NCBI GenBank assembly: GCA_920105625.2
Contig: OV050033.1
Location: forward strand, 110,693,700 to 110,757,699
DNA length: 64,000 nt
Source of the DNA: Clusia tigrina
Taxonomy: Eukaryota > Arthropoda > Insecta > Diptera > Clusiidae
Reading direction: 5' to 3'
The stretch's first letter is position 1. The number at the start of each line of letters is the position of its first letter. Under the pieces are notes generated by a model, which was not told the DNA's origin, made no database searches, and was given only the letters and a program-made list of their open reading frames with translations. This document shows positions 1 through 13,500 of the stretch, one piece after another. Position numbers and translations under genes: made by a program.

Positions 1-191
1 TACGTCCTACACCTATCAAAGTTTGCAACATACAAATGCTTGTAACTTTTTACTGGAGCGTCATAAAACCTTGAAATTTTGTAACAATAAAGTACTCGAG
101 CCTCTTGTCAATTTAAGCTATCGCACAATGCTACCCTTGAGTCTCAAATCAAACACTGATAAAACTTCAAATAGCCCTAACTTCTATACGG
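1..191 (+). repeat. First monomer in the window (191-bp variant), used as numbering reference
   Basis: This unit sets the phase used throughout: position 1 is the T of TACGTCC and the unit ends with TATACGG. It is the short 191-bp class. Its third quarter reads CGCACAATGCTACCC where the 196-bp class reads CGCTCAAAGCTATGCTACCC. In the 196-bp consensus, sub-repeat B runs 183-196 then 1-30, sub-repeat A runs 43-86, the CTCGAG palindrome lies at 95-100, and a dyad pairs 124-130 with 140-146. Phase is arbitrary in a tandem array. Confidence 0.95.
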
Positions 192-293
192 TACGTCCTA
201 CACCTATCAAAGTTTGCAACATACAAATGCTTGTAACTTTTTACTGGAGCGTCATAAAACCTTGAAATTTTGTAACAATAAAGTACTCGAGCC

Positions 294-348
294 TTTTTAC
301 TGGAGCGTCATAAAACCTTGAATTTTGTAACAATAAAGTACTCGAGCC
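294..348. repeat. 56-bp internal tandem duplication (55 bp here)
   Basis: After GAGCC the sequence jumps back to TTTTTACTGG and repeats the segment 238-293 (monomer positions 47-102) before continuing with TCTTGTC. This copy has lost one A (TTGAATTTTG), so it is 55 bp. Confidence 0.95.
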
Positions 349-3300
349 TCTTGTCAATTTTAGCTATCGCACAATGCTACCCTTGAGTCTCAAATCAAAC
401 ACTGATAAAACTTCAAATAGCCCTAACTTCTATACGGTACGTCCTACACCTATCAAAGTTTGCAACATATAAATGCTTGTAACTTTTTACTGGAGCGTCA
501 TAAAACCTTGAAATTTTGCAACAATAAAGTACTCGAGCCTCTTGTCAATTTAAGCTCTCGCTTAAAGCTATGCTACCCTTGAGTCCCAAATCAAACACTG
601 ATAAAACTTCAAATGGCCCTAACTTCTATATGGTACGTCCTATACCTATCAAAGTTTGCAACATACAAATGCTTGTAACTCTTTAATGGAGCGTCATAAA
701 ACCTTGAAATTTTGTAACAATAAAGTACACGAGCCTCTTGTGAATTTAAGCTATCGCTCAAAGCTATGCTACCCTTGAGTCCCATATCAAACACTGATAA
801 AACTTCAAATGCCCCTAACTTCTATACGGTACGGCCTACACCTATCAAAGTTTGCAACATACAAATGCTTGTAACTGTTTACTGGAGCGTCATAAAACCT
901 TGGAATTTTGTAACAATAAAGTACTCGAGCCTCTTGTCAATTTATGTTATAGCTCAAAGCTGTGCTACCTTGAGTCCTAAATCAAACACTGATAAAACTT
1001 CAAATGGCCCTAACTTCTATATGGTACGTCCTACACCTATCAAAGTTTGCAATATACAAGTGCTTGCAACTTTTTACTGGAGCGTCATAAAACCTTGAAA
1101 TTTTGTAACAATAAAGTACTCGAGCCTCTTGTCAATTGAAGCTATCGCCCAAAGCTATGTTACCCTTGAGTCCCAAATCAAACACTGATAAAACTTCAAA
1201 TGACCCTAACTTCTATAAGGTACGTCCTACACCTATCAAAGTTTGCAACATACAAATGCTTGCAACTTTTTACTGGAGCGTTATAAAACCTTGAAATTTT
1301 GTAACAATAAAGTACTCGAGCCTCCTGTCAATTTAAGCTATCGCTCAATGCTATGCTACCCTTGAGTCCCAAATCAAACACTGATAAATCTTCAAATGGC
1401 GCTAACTTCTATACGGTACGTCCTACACCTATCAAAGTTTGCAACATACAAATGCTTGTAACTTTTTACTGGAGCGTCATAAAACCTTGAAATTTTGTAA
1501 CAATAAAGTACTCGAGCCTCTTTCCAATTTAAGCTATCGCTCAAAGCTATGCTACCCTTGAGTCCAAAATCAAACACTGATAAATCTTCAAATGGCCCTA
1601 CCTTCTATACGGTACGTCCTACACCTATCAAAGTTTGCAAAATACAAATGCTTGTAACTTTTTACTGGAGCGTCATAAAACCTTCAAATTTTGTAACAAT
1701 AAAGTACTCGAGCCTCTTGTCAATTTAAGATATCGCTCAAAGCTATGCTACCCTTGAGTCCCAAATCAAACACTGACAAAACTTCAAATGGCCCTAACTT
1801 CTATACGGTGCATCCTATACCTATCAAAGTTTGCAACATACAAATGCTTGTAACTTTTTACTGGAGCGTCATAAAACCGTGAAATTTTGTAACAATAAAG
1901 TACTCGAGCCTCTTGTCAATTTAAGCTATCGCTCAAAGCTATGCTACCCTTGAGTTCCAAATCAAACACTGATAAATCTTCAAATGGCCCTAACTTCTAT
2001 ACGGTACGTCCTACACCTATCAAAGTTTGCAACATACAAATGCTTGCAACTTTTTACAGGAGCGTCATAAAACCTTGAAATTTTGTAACAATAAAGTACT
2101 CGAGCCTCTTGTCAATTTAAGCTATCGCTCAAAGCTATGCTACCCTTGAGTCCCAAATAAAACCCTGATAAATCTTCAAATGGCCCTAACTTCTATACGG
2201 TACGTCCTACACCTATCAAAGTTTGCAATATACAAATGCTGGCAACTTTTTACTGAAGCGTCATAAAACCTTGAAATTTTGTTACAATAAAGTACTCGAG
2301 CCTCTTGTCAATTTAAGCTATCGCTCAAAGCTATGCTACCCTTGAGTCCCAAATCAAACACTGATAAATCTTCAAATGGCCCTAACTTCTATACGGTACG
2401 TCCTACACCTATCAAAGTTTGCAACATACAAATGCTTGGAACTTTTTACTGGGAGCGTCATAAAACCTTGAAATTTTGTAACAATAAAGTACTCGAGCCT
2501 CTTGTGAATTTAAGCTATCGCTCAAAGCTATGCTACCCTTGAGTCCCATATCAAACACTGATAAAACTTCTAAAGCCCCTAACTTCTATACGGTACGGCC
2601 TACACCTATCAAAGTTTGCAACATACAAATGCTTGTAACTGTTTACTGGAGCGTCATAAAATCTTGGAATTTTGTAACAATAAAGTACTCGAGCCTCTTG
2701 TCAATTTATGTTATAGCTCAAAGCTGTGCTAACTTGAGTCCTAAATCAAACACTGATAAAACTTCAAATGGCCCTAACTTCTATACGGTACGTCCTACAC
2801 CTATCAAAGTTTGCAACATACAAATGCTTGTAACTTTTTACTGGAGCGTCATAAAACCTTGAAATTTTGTAACAATAAAGTACTCGAGCCTCTTGTCAAT
2901 TTAAGCTCTCGCTTAAAGCTATGCTACCCTTGAGTCCCAAATCAAACAGTGATAAAACTTCAAATGGCGCTAGCTTCTATACGGTACGTCCTACGCCTAC
3001 CAAAGTTTGCAACATACAAATGCTTGTAACTTCTTACTGGAGCGTCATAAAACCTTGAAATTTTGTAACAATAAAGTACTCGAGCCAATTGTCAATTAAA
3101 GCTATCGCTCAAAGCTATGCTACCCTTGAGTCCCAAATCAAGCACTGATAAAACTTCAAATGGCCCTAACTTCTATACGGTACGTCCTACACCAATCAAA
3201 GTTTGCAATATACAAATGATTGTAACTTTTTACTGGAGCGTCATAAAACCTTGAAATTTTGTAACAATAAAGTACTCGAGCGTCTTGTCAATTTAAGCTA

Positions 3301-4653
3301 TCGCTCAAAGCTATGCTACCCTTGAGTCCCAAATCAAACACTGATAAAACTTCAAATGGCCCTAACTTCTATACGGTACGTCCTGCACCTATCAAAGTTT
3401 GCAACATACAAATGCTTGTAACTTTTTACTGGAGCGTCATAAAACCTTGAAATTTTGTAACAATAAAGTACTCGAGCCTCTTGTCAATTTAAGCTCTCGC
3501 TTAAAGCTATGCTACCCTTGAGTCCCAAATCAAACACTGATAAAACTTCAAATGGCGCTAGCTTCTATACGGTACGTCCTACGCCTACCAAAGTTTGCAA
3601 CATACAAATGCTTGTAACTTCTTACTGGAGCGTCATAAAACCTTGAAATTTTGTAACAATAAAGTACTCGAGCCTCTTGTCAATTTAAGCTATCGCACAA
3701 AGCTATGCTACCCTTGAGTCCCAAATCAAACACTGATAAAACTTCAAATGGCCGTAACTTCTATACGGTACGTCCTACGCCTATCAAAGTTTGCAACATA
3801 CAAATGCTTGTAACTTTTTACTGGAGCGTCATAAAACCTTGTAATTTTGTAACAATAAAGTACTCGAGCCTCTTGTCAATTTAAGCTATTGCTCAAAGCT
3901 ATGCTACCCTTGAGTCCCAAATAAAACACTGATAAAACTTCAAATGGCCCTAGCTTCTATACGGTATGTCCTACGCCTATCAAAGTATGCAACATACAAA
4001 TGCTTGTAACTTTTTACTGGAGCGTCATAAAACCTTGAAATTTTGTAACAATAAAGTACTCGAGCCTCTTGTCAATTTAAGCTCTCGCTCAAAGCTATGC
4101 TACCCTTGAGTCCCAAATCAAACACTGATAAAACTTCAAATGCCGCTAACTTCTATACGGTACGGCCTACACCTATCAAAGTTTGCAACATACAAATGCT
4201 TGTAACTGTTTACTGGAGCGTCATAAAACCTTGGAATTTTGTAACAATAAAGTACTCGAGCCTCTTGTCAATTTATGTTATAGCTCAAAGCTGTGCTACC
4301 TTGAGTCCTAAATCAAACACTGATAAAACTTCAAATGGCCCTAACTTCTATACGGTACGTCCTACACCTATCAAAGTTTGCAACATACAAATTCTAGTAA
4401 CTTTTTACTGGAGCGTCATAAAACCTTGAAATTTTGTAACAATAAAGTACTCGAGCGTCTTGTCAATTTAAGCTATCGCTCAAAGCTATGCTACCCTTGA
4501 GTCCCAAATCAAACACTGATAAAACTTCAAATGGCCCTAACTTCGATACGGTACGTCCTACACCTATCAAAGTTTGCAACATACAAATGCTTGTAACTTT
4601 TTACTGGAGCGTCATAAAACCTTGAAATTTTGTAACAATAAAGTACTCGAGCC

Positions 4654-4709
4654 TTTTTACTGGAGCGTCATAAAACCTTGAAATTTTGTAACAATAAAGT
4701 ACTCGAGCC
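4654..4709. repeat. 56-bp internal tandem duplication
   Basis: Second tandem copy of monomer positions 47-102, entered through the GAGCCTTTTTACTGG junction. It opens the recurrent cassette that ends in the 195-bp variant near 5,335. Confidence 0.95.
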
Positions 4710-7241
4710 TCTTGTCAATTTAAGCTATCGCACAATGCTACCCTTGAGTCTCAAATCAAACACTGATAAAACTTCAAATAGCCCTAACTTCTATACGGTA
4801 CGTCCTACACCTATCAAAGTTTGCAACATTCAAATGCTTGTAACTTTTTACTGGAGCGTCATAAAACCTTGAAATTTTGTAACAATAAAGTACTCGAGCC
4901 TCTTGTCAATTTAAGCTCTCGCTTAAAGCTATGCTACCCTTGAGTCCCAAATCAAACACTGATAAAACTTCAAATGGCCCTAACTTCTATATGGTACGTC
5001 CTATACCTATCAAAGTTTGCAACATACAAATGCTTGTAACTCTTTAATGGAGCGTCATAAAACCTTGAAATTTTGTAACAATAAAGTACACGAGCCTCTT
5101 GTGAATTTAAGCTATCGCTCAAAGCTATGCTACCCTTGAGTCCCATATCAAACACTGATAAAACTTCAAATGCCCCTAACTTCTATACGGTACGGCCTAC
5201 ACCTATCAAAGTTTGCAACATACAAATGCTTGTAACTGTTTACTGGAGCGTCATAAAACCTTGGAATTTTGTAACAATAAAGTACTCGAGCCTCTTGTCA
5301 ATTTATGTTATAGCTCAAAGCTGTGCTACCTTGAGTCCTAAATCAAACACTGATAAAACTTCAAATAGCCCTAACTTCTATATGGTACGTCCTACACCTA
5401 TCAAAGTTTGCAATATACAAATGCTTGCAACTTTTTACTGGAGCGTCATAGAACCTTGAAATTTTGTAACAATAAAGTACTCGAGCCTCTTGTCAATTTA
5501 AGCTATCGCTCAAAGCTATGCTACCCTTGAGTCCCACATCAAACACTGATAGAACTTCAAATGGCCCTAACTTCTATACGGTACGTCCTACACCTATCAA
5601 AGTTTGCAACATACAAATGCTTGCAACTTTTTACTGGAGCGTCATAAAACCTTGAAATTTTGTAACAATAAAGTACTCGAGCCTCTTGTCAATTTCAGAT
5701 ATCGCTCAAAGTTATGCTACCCTTGAGTCCCAAATCAAACACTGACAAAACTTCAAATGGCCCTAACTTCTATACGGTACGTCCTACACATATCAAAGTT
5801 TGCAACATACAAATGCTTGTAAGTTATTACTGGAGCGTCATAAAAAATTGAAATTTTGTAACAAAAAAGTACTCGAGCCTCTTGTCAATTTAAGCTATTG
5901 CTCAAAGCTATGCTACCCTTGAGTCCCAAATCAAACACTGATAAATCTTCAAATGGCCCTAACTTCTATACGGTACGTCCTACACCTATCAAAGTTTGCA
6001 ACATGTAAATGCTTGCAACTTTTTACTGGAGCGTCATAAAACCTTGAAATTTTGTAACAATAAAGTACTCGAGCCTCTTTTCAATTTAAGCTATCGCTCA
6101 AAGCTATGCTACCCTTGAGTTCCAAATCAAACACTGATAAATCTTCAAATGGCGCTAACTTCTATACGGTACGTCCTACACCTATCAAAGTTTGCAACAT
6201 ACAAATGCTTGTAACTTTTTACTGGAGCGTCATAAAACCTTCAAATTTTGTAGCAATAAAGTACTCGAGCCTCTTGTAAATTTACGATATCGCTCAAAGC
6301 TATGCTACCCTTGAGTCCCAAATCAAACACTGACAAAACTTCAAATGGCCCTAACTTCTATACGGTGCATCCTATACCTATCAAAGTTTGCAACATACAA
6401 ATGCTTGTAACTTTTTACTGGAGCGTCATAAAACCTTGAAATTTTGTAACAAAAAAGTACTCAAGCCTCTTGTCAATTTAAGCTATCGCTCAAAGCTATG
6501 CTACCCTTGAGTCCCAAATCAAACACTGATAAAACTTCAAATGGCCCTAACTTCTATACGGTACGTCATACACCTATCAAAGTTTGCAACATACAAACGC
6601 TTGCAACTTTTTACTGGAGCGTCATAAAACCTTGAAATTTTGTAACAATAAAGTACTCGAGCCTCTTGTCAATTTAAGCTATCGCTCAAAGCTATGCTAC
6701 CCTTGAGTCCCAAATCAAACACTGATAACCCTTCAAATGGCCCTAACTTCTATACGGTACGTCCTACACCTATCAAAGTTTGCAACATACAAATGCTCGT
6801 AACTTTTTACTGGAGCGTCATAAAACCTTGAAATTTTGTAACAATAAAGTACTCGAGCCTCTTGTCAATCTAAGCTATCGCACAATGCTACCCTTGAGTC
6901 TCAAATCAAACACTGATAAAACTTCAAATAGCCCTAACTTCTATACGGTACGTCCTACACCTATCAAAGTTTGCAACATACAAATGCTTGTAACTTTTTA
7001 CTGGAGCGTCATAAAAACTTGAAATTTTGTAACAATAAAGTACTCGAGCCTCTTGTCAATTTAAGCTATCGCACAATGCTACCCTTGAGTCTCAAATCAA
7101 ACACTGATAAAACTTCAAATAGCCCTAACTTCTATACGGTACGTCCTACACCTATCAAAGTTTGCAACATACAAATGCTTGTAACTTTTTACTGGAGCGT
7201 CATAAAACCTTGAAATTTTGTAACAATAAAGTACTCGAGCC

Positions 7242-7297
7242 TTTTTACTGGAGCGTCATAAAACCTTGAAATTTTGTAACAATAAAGTACTCGAGCC
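7242..7297. repeat. 56-bp internal tandem duplication
   Basis: Same junction and length as at 4,654. The following 191-bp-class monomer also carries a private 5-bp deletion near 7,368 (CAAATAAACTTC). Confidence 0.95.
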
Positions 7298-8117
7298 TCT
7301 TGTCAATTTAAGCTATCGCACAATGCTACCCTTGAGTCTCAAATCAAACACTGATAAAACTTCAAATAAACTTCTATACGGTACGTCCTACACCTATCAA
7401 AGTTTGCAACATACAAATGCTTGTAACTTTTTACTGGAGCGTCATAAAACCTTGAAATTTTGTAACAATAAAGTACTCGAGCCTCTTGTCAATTTAAGCT
7501 CTCGCTTAAAGCTATGCTACCCTTGAGTCCCAAATCAAACACTGATAAAACTTCAAATGGCCCTAACTTCTATATGGTACGTCCTATACCTATCAAAGTT
7601 TGCAACATACAAATGCTTGTAACTCTTTAATGGAGCGTCATAAAACCTTGAAATTTTGTAACAATAAAGTACACGAGCCTCTTGTGAATTTAAGCTATCG
7701 CTCAAAGCTATGCTACCCTTGAGTCCCATATCAAACACTGATAAAACTTCAAATGCCCCTAAATTCTATACGGTACGGCCTACACCTATCAAAGTTTGCA
7801 ACATACAAATGCTTGTAACTGTTTACTGGAGCGTCATAGAACCTTGGAATTTTGTAACAATAAAGTACTCGAGCCTCTTGTCAATTTATGTTATAGCTCA
7901 AAGCTGTGCTACCTTGAGTCCTAAATCAAACACTGATAAAACTTCAAATGGCCCTAACTTCTATATGGTACGTCCTACACCTATCAAAGTTTGCAATATA
8001 CAAATGCTTGCAACTTTTTACTGGAGCGTCATAAAACCTTGAAATTTTGTAACAATAAAGTACTCGAGCCTCTTGTCAATTTAAGCTATCGCTCAAAGCT
8101 ATGCTACCCTTGAGTCC

Positions 8118-10172
8118 CACATCAAACACTGATAGAACTTCAAATGGCCCTAACTTCTATACGGTACGTCCTACACCTATCAAAGTTTGCAACATACAAA
8201 TGCTTGCAACTTTTTACTGGAGCGTCATAAAACCTTGGAATTTTGTAACAATAAAGTACTCGAGCCTCTTGTCAATTTATGTTATAGCTCAAAGCTGTGC
8301 TACCTTGAGTCCTAAATCAAACACTGATAAAACTTCAAATGGCCCTAACTTCTATACGGTACGTCCTACACCTATCAAAGTTTGCAACATACAAATTCTA
8401 GTAACTTTTTACTGGAGCGTCATAAAACCTTGAAATTTTGTAACAATAAAGTACTCGAGCGTCTTGTCAATTTAAGCTATCGCTCAAAGCTATGCTACCC
8501 TTGAGTCCCAAATCAAACACTGATAAAACTTCAAAGGCCCTAACTTCTATACGGTACGTCCTACACCTATCAAAGTTTGCAACATACAAATGCTTGTAAC
8601 TTTTTACTGGAGCGTCATAAAACCTTGAAATTTTGTAACAATAAAGTACTCGAGCCTTTTTACTGGAGCGTCATAAAACCTTGAAATTTTGTAACAATAA
8701 AGTACTCGAGCCTCTTGTCAATTTAAGCTATCGCACAATGCTACCCTTGAGTCCCAAATCAAACACTGATAAAACTTCAAAGGCCCTAACTTCTATACGG
8801 TACGTCCTACACCTATCAAAGTTTGCAACATACAAATGCTTGCAACTTTTTACTGGAGCGTCATAAAACCATGAAATTTTGTAACAATAAAGGACTCGAG
8901 CCTCTTTCCAATTTAAGCTATCGCTCAAACCTATGCTACCCTTGAGTCCCAAATCAAACACTGATAAATCTTCAAATGGCCCTAACTTCTATACGGTACG
9001 TCCCACACCTATCAAAGTTTGCAACATACAAATGCTTGTAACTTTTTACTGGAGCGTCATAAAACCTTCAAATTTTGTAACAATAAAGTACTCGAGCCTC
9101 TTGTCAATTTCAGATATCGCTCAAAGCTATGCTACCCTTGAGTCCCAAATCAAACACTGACAAAACTTCAAATGGCCCTAACTTCTATACGGTGCATCCT
9201 ATACCTATCAAAGTTTGCAACATACAAATGCTTGTAAGTTATTACTGGAGCGTCATAAAAAATTGAAATTTTGTAACAAAAAAGTACTCGAGCCTCTTGT
9301 CAATTTAAGCTATTGCTCAAAGCTATGCTACCCTTGAGTCCCAAATCAAACACTGATAAATCTTCAAATGGCCCTAACTTCTATACGGTACGTCCTACAC
9401 CTATCAAAGTTTGCAACATGTAAATGCTTGCAACTTTTTACTGGAGCGCCATAAAACCTTGAAATTTTGTAACAATAAAGTACTCGAGCCTCTTTTCAAT
9501 TTAAGCTATCGCTCAAAGCTATGCTACCCTTGAGTTCCAAATCAAACACTGATAAATCTTCAAATGGCGCTAACTTCTATACGGTACGTCCTACACCTAT
9601 CAAAGTTTGCAACATACAAATGCTTGTAACTTTTTACTGGAGCGTCATAAAACCTTCAAATTTTGTAGCAATAAAGTACTCGAGCCTCTTGTCAATTTAC
9701 GATATCGCTCAAAGCTATGCTACCCTTGAGTCCCAAATCAAACACTGACAAAACTTCAAATGGCCCTAACTTCTATACGGTGCATCCTATACCTATCAAA
9801 GTTTGCAACATACAAATGCTTGTAACTTTTTACTGAAGCGTCATAAAACCTTGAAATTTTGTAACAAAAAAGTACTCAAGCCTCTTGTCAATTTAAGCTA
9901 TCGCTCAAAGCTATGCTACCCTTGAGTCCCAAATCAAACACTGATAAAACTTCAAATGGCCCTAACTTCTATACGGTACGTCATACACCTATCAAAGTTT
10001 GCAACATACAAACGCTTGCAACTTTTTACTGGAGCGTCATAAAACCTTGAAATTTTGTAACAATAAAGTACTCGACCCTCTTGTCAATTTAAGCTATCGC
10101 TCAAAGCTATGCTACCCTTGAGTCCCAAATCAAACACTGATAACCCTTCAAATGGCCCTAACTTCTATACGG
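8118..10172. repeat. Mosaic satellite segment between the two long duplicates
   Basis: This stretch joins pieces found elsewhere in the array. About 8,118-8,220 follows the 5,520-5,640 type, then the pattern switches at CCTTGGAATTTTG to the 4,240-4,660 type, with a 56-bp duplication at 8,657. From about 9,060 to 10,280 it follows 5,690-6,870 (offset about 3.4 kb). Each switch falls inside a monomer without breaking the 196-bp phase, as expected from unequal exchange. No non-satellite sequence is seen. Confidence 0.85.
8657..8712. repeat. 56-bp internal tandem duplication
   Basis: Copy of monomer positions 47-102 in tandem. Unlike most copies, it is not followed by the CTCTCGCTTA and TACACGAG monomers, so the usual cassette is broken downstream. 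Confidence 0.95.
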
Positions 10173-10465
10173 TACGTCCTACACCTATCAAAGTTTGCAA
10201 CATACAAATGCTCGTAACTTTTTACTGGAGCGTCATAAAACCTTGAAATTTTGTAACAATAAAGTACTCGAGCCTCTTGTCAATTTAAGCTATCGCACAA
10301 TGCTACCCTTGAGTCTCAAATCAAACACTGATAAAACTTCAAATAGCCCTAACTTCTATACGGTACGTCCTACACCTATCAAAGTTTGCAACATACAAAT
10401 GCTTGTAACTTTTTACTGGAGCGTCATAAAACCTTGAAATTTTGTAACAATAAAGTACTCGAGCC

Positions 10466-10521
10466 TTTTTACTGGAGCGTCATAAAACCTTGAAATTTTT
10501 TAACAATAAAATACTCGAGCC
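10466..10521. repeat. 56-bp internal tandem duplication
   Basis: Counterpart of the copy at 294 in the long duplication. It keeps full length but carries substitutions (TTTTTTAACAATAAAATAC). Confidence 0.95.
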
Positions 10522-13500
10522 TCTTGTCAATTTTAGCTATCGCACAATGCTACCCTTGAGTCTCAAATCAAACACTGATAAAACTTCAAATAGCCCTAAC
10601 TTCTATACGGTACGTCCTACACCTATCAAAGTTTGCAACATATAAATGCTTGTAACTTTTTACTGGAGCGTCATAAAACCTTGAAATTTTGCAACAATAA
10701 AGTACTCGAGCCTCTTGTCAATTTAAGCTCTCGCTTAAAGCTATGCTACCCTTGAGTCCCAAATCAAACACTGATAAAACTTCAAATGGCCCTAACTTCT
10801 ATATGGTACGTCCTATACCTATCAAAGTTTGCAACATACAAATGCTTGTAACTCTTTAATGGAGCGTCATAAAACCTTGAAATTTTGTAACAATAAAGTA
10901 CACGAGCCTCTTGTGAATTTAAGCTATCGCTCAAAGCTATGCTACCCTTGCGTCCCATATCAAACACTGATAAAACTTCAAATGCCCCTAACTTATATAC
11001 GGTACGGCCTACACCTATCAAAGTTTGCAACATACAAATGCTTGTAACTGTTTACTGGAGCGTCATAAAACCTTGGAATTTTGTAACAATAAAGTACTCG
11101 AGCCTCTTGTCAATTTATGTTATAGCTCAAAGCTGTGCTACCTTGAGTCCTAAATCAAACACTGATAAAACTTCAAATGGCCCTAACTTCTATATGGTAC
11201 GTCCTACACCTATCAAAGTTTGCAATATACAAGTGCTTGCAACTTTTTACTGGAGCGTCATAAAACCTTGAAATTTTGTAACAATAAAGTACTCGAGCCT
11301 CTTGTCAATTGAAGCTATCGCCCAAAGCTATGTTACCCTTGAGTCCCAAATCAAACACTGATAAAACTTCAAATGACCCTAACTTCTATACGGTACGTCC
11401 TACACCTATCAAAGTTTGCAACATACAAATGCTTGCAACTTTTTACTGGAGCGTTATAAAACCTTGAAATTTTGTAACAATAAAGTACTCGAGCCTCCTG
11501 TCAATTTAAGCTATCGCTCAATGCTATGCTACCCTTGAGTCCCAAATCAAACACTGATAAATCTTCAAATGGCGCTAACTTCTATACGGTACGTCCTACA
11601 CCTATCAAAGTTTGCAACATACAAATGCTTGTAACTTTTTACTGGAGCGTCATAAAACCTTGAAATTTTGTAACAATAAAGTACTCGAGCCTCTTTCCAA
11701 TTTAAGCTATCGCTCAAAGCTATGCTACCCTTGAGTCCAAAATCAAACACTGATAAATCTTCAAATGGCCCTACCTTCTATACGGTACGTCCTACACCTA
11801 TCAAAGTTTGCAAAATACAAATGCTTGTAACTTTTTACTGGAGCGTCATAAAACCTTCAAATTTTGTAACAATAAAGTACTCGAGCCTCTTGTCAATTTA
11901 AGATATCGCTCAAAGCTATGCTACCCTTGAGTCCCAAATCAAACACTGACAAAACTTCAAATGGCCCTAACTTCTATACGGTGCATCCTATACCTATCAA
12001 AGTTTGCAACATACAAATGCTTGTAACTTTTTACTGGAGCGTCATAAAACCGTGAAATTTTGTAACAATAAAGTACTCGAGCCTCTTGTCAATTTAAGCT
12101 ATCGCTAAAAGCTATGCTACCCTTGAGTTCCAAATCAAACACTGATAAATCTTCAAATGGCCCTAACTTCTATACGGTACGTCCTACACCTATCAAAGTT
12201 TGCAACATACAAATGCTTGCAACTTTTTACAGGAGCGTCATAAAACCTTGAAATTTTGTAACAATAAAGTACTCGAGCCTCTTGTCAATTTAAGCTATCG
12301 CTCAAAGCTATGCTACCCTTGAGTCCCAAATAAAACACTGATAAATCTTCAAATGGCCCTAACTTCTATACGGTACGTCCTACACCTATCAAAGTTTGCA
12401 ATATACAAATGCTGTCAACTTTTTACTGAAGCGTCATAAAACCTTGAAATTTTGTTACAATAAAGTACTCGAGCCTCTTGTCAATTTAAGCTATCGCTCA
12501 AAGCTATGCTACCCTTGAGTCCCAAATCAAACACTGATAAATCTTCAAATGGCCCTAACTTCTATACGGTACGTCCTACACCTATCAAAGTTTGCAACAT
12601 ACAAATGCTTGGAACTTTTTACTGGGAGCGTCATAAAACCTTGAAATTTTGTAACAATAAAGTACTCGAGCCTCTTGTGAATTTAAGCTATCGCTCAAAG
12701 CTATGCTACCCTTGAGTCCCATATCAAACACTGATAAAACTTCTAAAGCCCCTAACTTCTATACGGTACGGCCTACACCTATCAAAGTTTGCAACATACA
12801 AATGCTTGTAACTGTTTACTGGAGCGTCATAAAATCTTGGAATTTTGTAACAATAAAGTACTCGAGCCTCTTGTCAATTTATGTTATAGCTCAAAGCTGT
12901 GCTAACTTGAGTCCTAAATCAAACACTGATAAAACTTCAAATGGTCCTAACTTCTATACGGTACGTCCTACACCTATCAAAGTTTGCAACATACAAATGC
13001 TTGTAACTTTTTACTGGAGCGTCATAAAACCTTGAAATTTTGTAACAATAAAGTACTCGAGCCTCTTGTCAATTTAAGCTCTCGCTTAAAGCTATGCTAC
13101 CCTTGAGTCCCAAATCAAACACTGATAAAACTTCAAATGGCGCTAGCTTCTATACGGTACGTCCTACGCCTACCAAAGTTTGCAACATACAAATGCTTGT
13201 AACTTCTTACTGGAGCGTCATAAAACCTTGAAATTTTGTAACAATAAAGTACTCGAGCCAATTGTCAATTTAAGCTATCGCTCAAAGCTATGCTACCCTT
13301 GAGTCCCAAATCAAGCACTGATAAAACTTCAAATGGCCCTAACTTATATACGGTACGTCCTACACCAATCAAAGTTTGCAACATACAAATGATTGTAACT
13401 TTTTACTGGAGCGTCATAAAACCTTGAAATTTTGTAACAATAAAGTACTCGAGCGTCTTGTCAATTTAAGCTATCGCTCAAAGCTATGCTACCCTTGAGT

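Larger units (their letters stand above)
1..8117. repeat. Segmental duplication, copy A (pair with 10,173-18,302)
   Basis: The order of monomer variants here is reproduced 10,172-10,185 bp downstream. Landmarks at 766, 1,392, 2,333, 4,097, 4,970 and 5,127 recur at 10,939, 11,565, 12,506, 14,270, 15,143 and 15,300, all at +10,173. Offset steps are explained by single indels: 1 bp near 324, 7 bp at the 16,063 counterpart, and 5 bp near 7,368. Identity is well above 99% by eye; example differences are at 1,217, 1,931, 2,153 and 2,948. Correspondence ends near 8,118, where this copy reads CCCACATC and the partner CCCAAATC. The left end may lie outside the window. Confidence 0.93.

Noticed and set aside
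23..265. 75- to 80-codon plus-strand frames and 61-codon minus-strand frames at many positions
   Set aside because: They recur with the satellite period in several frames and on both strands, and end wherever the monomer's own stop words fall. They are not genes.
294..348. 56-bp insert read as a separate repeat family
   Set aside because: It is an exact copy of the immediately preceding monomer positions 47-102, so it is an internal duplication and not a different element.
766..1098. 110-codon open reading frame, repeated many times (also 2,530, 4,097, 5,127 and others), and 124-codon frames at 26,840, 31,643 and 35,416
   Set aside because: The frame is simply two satellite monomers read through the 195-bp variant. 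It has no ribosome-binding or promoter context that stands out, shares its sequence with all neighbouring non-coding monomers, and the same monomers appear in other frames elsewhere.
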